Assembly: GCF_904846715.1 (NCBI RefSeq)
Contig: NZ_CAJHBU010000022.1
Coordinates: forward strand, 1 to 58,264
Length of the DNA: 58,264 bases
From: Psychrobacter vallis
Lineage (GTDB): Bacteria; Pseudomonadota; Gammaproteobacteria; Pseudomonadales; Moraxellaceae
Direction: 5' to 3'
Part shown: positions 56,541 through 58,264 of the stretch, in pieces
How the letters are laid out: every line of letters begins with the position of its first letter
Numbering within the stretch: the first letter of the stretch is position 1
Program-made: the position numbers and the translations under genes
The notes under the pieces: model-generated
Database searches by the model: none
What the model saw: the letters and a program-made list of their open reading frames with translations, nothing else
Told to the model about the DNA's origin: nothing

Positions 56541-58166
56541 TTATCGATCACCACTCAATACTTTATTGGTAGGGTAACTGATTTGAGACGTTGAGCGTAT
56601 CACCTGTGACTGTTTACTTGGTAAGTCAAATTCCCACGCTACCATGCCTTGATTATCATTCCAATTGCGCTCCGTGACAGGCGGCGTGTGGGTGACTGCA
56701 ACTTTCAGACTGTCATCGCGGCTGATGGGTTCACTACCCAATACTTGCAAGCGCACAGGACGGTTATGCTGATTGGTAAATTGATAGGCGTTGGTCGTTG
56801 TGAGGGTTTGTGTACGGCTCAGCACGCCTTTCTCACCTTGCTTGTCTTCATTAATTAGCTCTTTGACCATCATGCTTGGATCACGACCGAAGCCAATCCC
56901 CTGCTCTTTTAACATCTGATAATTGTAGCGTGACTGTCCAACGTAGTTATCATCACGGTACAGCTGTAATGAACCATCTACCCAATCTGACGTTAAAAAC
57001 GGTGCAGACGCATACCAATAAGCAGCTGTCTCAACACTCGGCGTACTTCGAACCCAGAGCTTGCTGCTGCCAGACTGCTCGCCAATAACCGTACGTACTC
57101 GTCTACCACCACTGGGAATCGTCACTAGCTGCGGTAATCGATACTCAATGATGCCGTTTTTGTTTTGGCTACTGACCGTAAAGTTCGGTAGCGGTGATCC
57201 AGCAGCACCATCACTATAGCCCTCTCTTGCAGACACTAATACAACAGGCGTGTTATCCGACATCGGTGGTACATACTGAACATTTTGGTTTTCTTCATAG
57301 AGTGACAGGCGCGGCACATGAGGCAGTCGCCCTGTCGCACTTTGGTTAGGGTTAGCGGTACTGAGGGTCACAGGGACGTTGGTCCAGTTCTCGCCCGTTT
57401 GTTGGGCGATGATCGCCGATGCAGTGATATTTAGCTGCTCACTATTGGTGTTTAGGCGTGCTTGATAGGTAGGCTCCCAACCTGCGCCTTGCACCTGATA
57501 ATGTAATTTAAGGGTACTTGGCGAACGGCTGGCTGTGCGTACACTCACCTGTGTCACATTATTAGAAGTTGATGTTACGCTACCTGCCATGAGCTGATTC
57601 AATGCGTCTTGTGCGCGTGCTTGACGCTGCCCGATCTCCAAAATCCTTTGGTTAAGACTGGTCGCTTGCGTCTCTATATCACGCACATTGTTGGCGATAT
57701 TTCCGTCCGTATTGACCTGCGTGACTGTGGTCAAATTCTGCAAATAGGCTTTTGCTAAGCGCGCCGCTTCTAATTCAGCATTGATACTGGCTAGGGTGTT
57801 TTGCTGCGTCTGCACCTTCGCATCCCCTTGATATTGACACTGCGCTGCTTGCTCTCCTGTCAACTCTTCAATACTGATTTCACCAACATTGATATTGCCC
57901 ACCGCCTGTACGCTGAGACTTTCTTTATCGATATAAGGGGAAAGACAAGAAAAAACCAGCGTCTGCTCACCGCTACCATTGATTGGTAACGCACGTGTCA
58001 CGCTCGCTAGCCCTTGATAAACAGTCACTTGCTCAATACTACTGTTCGCTGCCTGAGCAGTAGTCAAGCCTAAAGCCGCCAAGCTAAATAAATTTAGCGG
58101 TATCAGCCATTTTTTAGAAGGTAAACACTGAGGTAATATTGCCACTTTTGATAACTTAGCTTGCAT
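56541..58166 (-). CDS. DUF4139 (MuiA-like) envelope protein
   Basis: This 541-residue protein has a signal-like hydrophobic stretch (about 18-40, LIPLNLFSLAALGLTTAQA), so it is probably periplasmic or outer-membrane associated. An N-terminal DUF4140-like part (VTVYQGLASVTRAL) is followed by a coiled-coil region (about 115-195) and a DUF4139 beta-rich part (LHYQVQGAGWEPTYQARL). Mucoidy inhibitor A of enterics has this organisation. The ATG at 58164-58166 follows AAGGA six bases upstream. Twenty-odd bases upstream begins an octamer tandem repeat. Confidence 0.83.
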   Translation of the reverse strand: MQAKLSKVAILPQCLPSKKWLIPLNLFSLAALGLTTAQAANSSIEQVTVYQGLASVTRALPINGSGEQTLVFSCLSPYIDKESLSVQAVGNINVGEISIEELTGEQAAQCQYQGDAKVQTQQNTLASINAELEAARLAKAYLQNLTTVTQVNTDGNIANNVRDIETQATSLNQRILEIGQRQARAQDALNQLMAGSVTSTSNNVTQVSVRTASRSPSTLKLHYQVQGAGWEPTYQARLNTNSEQLNITASAIIAQQTGENWTNVPVTLSTANPNQSATGRLPHVPRLSLYEENQNVQYVPPMSDNTPVVLVSAREGYSDGAAGSPLPNFTVSSQNKNGIIEYRLPQLVTIPSGGRRVRTVIGEQSGSSKLWVRSTPSVETAAYWYASAPFLTSDWVDGSLQLYRDDNYVGQSRYNYQMLKEQGIGFGRDPSMMVKELINEDKQGEKGVLSRTQTLTTTNAYQFTNQHNRPVRLQVLGSEPISRDDSLKVAVTHTPPVTERNWNDNQGMVAWEFDLPSKQSQVIRSTSQISYPTNKVLSGDR

Positions 58167-58187
58167 AATCATTCCTTAAAAATACGG

Positions 58188-58264
58188 TTAATCCATTAAT
58201 CCATTAATCCATTAATCCATTAATCCATTAATCCATTAATCCATTAATCCATTAATCCATTAAT
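58188..58264. repeat. Octamer tandem repeat (TTAATCCA)n
   Basis: At least 9.6 perfect copies of TTAATCCA fill 58188-58264 and run off the window. They start 22 bp upstream of the DUF4139 start codon, in its presumed leader or promoter. Such arrays change copy number by slippage. Confidence 0.97.

Noticed and set aside
58188..58264. CRISPR-like repeat array
   Set aside because: Units are 8 bp and contiguous with no spacers; it is a simple tandem repeat. The interspersed elements are also too far apart to be an array.

Overview
The window looks like a chromosomal segment of a Moraxellaceae gammaproteobacterium, most probably a Psychrobacter. That is an inference from the remembered look of the proteins, moderate GC content, and gene neighbourhoods such as trxA-rho, rpmI-rplT-pheST-ihfA and hisIE-tatABC. 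No search was run. I saw no rRNA, tRNA, CRISPR array, prophage or transposase gene. Forty-eight protein genes are called; nearly all are core metabolism, translation, RNA turnover or envelope genes.

Layout. 0.4-11 kb: DNA glycosylase, upp, an SDR oxidoreductase, an unknown protein, an alpha/beta hydrolase, a DUF1653 protein, tyrS divergent from anmK, then fabF and a coiled-coil protein. 11-21 kb: an M24 aminopeptidase, a POT peptide transporter, an acidic Ala-rich membrane protein, lnt, a CorC/YbeX-type CBS protein, a DUF4105 protein and a Cys-cluster protein. 21-29 kb: dienelactone hydrolase, a large DUF2339 membrane protein, ylqF, a strikingly AT-rich orphan with a HEPN-like motif, mutY and tesB. 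29-37 kb: rapA, a 2-hydroxyacid dehydrogenase, a flavin monooxygenase, an RluA-type pseudouridine synthase. 37-42 kb: trxA and rho with a long leader, two small lipoproteins, a YpfJ-type zinc peptidase. 42-47 kb (minus strand): ihfA, pheT, pheS, rplT, rpmI. 47-53 kb (plus strand): hisIE, tatABC, a UvrD-like helicase, dusC. 53-58 kb: MAPEG and OsmC proteins, rppH, an NRDE protein and a DUF4139 (MuiA-like) protein whose upstream region is an octamer tandem repeat running off the window.

The most unusual content is between the genes. About ten full-length (138-183 bp) and five truncated or degenerate copies of one interspersed element occupy intergenic gaps. Each full copy starts with TATAGTC or a close variant and ends with GACTATA or a variant. 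Each folds into a long hairpin around a conserved core reading roughly GCTTGCTGTGCC...GACAGAGGC. Arm sequences differ between copies but remain complementary within each copy, so pairing has been conserved. The architecture resembles the Correia elements of Neisseria (small, TATAG-ended, TA target, non-autonomous), though I see no convincing sequence homology. Two copies supply the stop codon of a neighbouring gene. Two copies of one subtype flank trxA-rho as direct repeats.

Starts were moved from the longest open frame to a better-placed Shine-Dalgarno sequence for tyrS, fabF, the acidic membrane protein, the DUF4105 and DUF2339 proteins, the flavin monooxygenase, the glycine-zipper lipoprotein, the zinc peptidase, pheS, the helicase and the DUF4139 protein. 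Intrinsic terminators are visible at most transcription unit ends.
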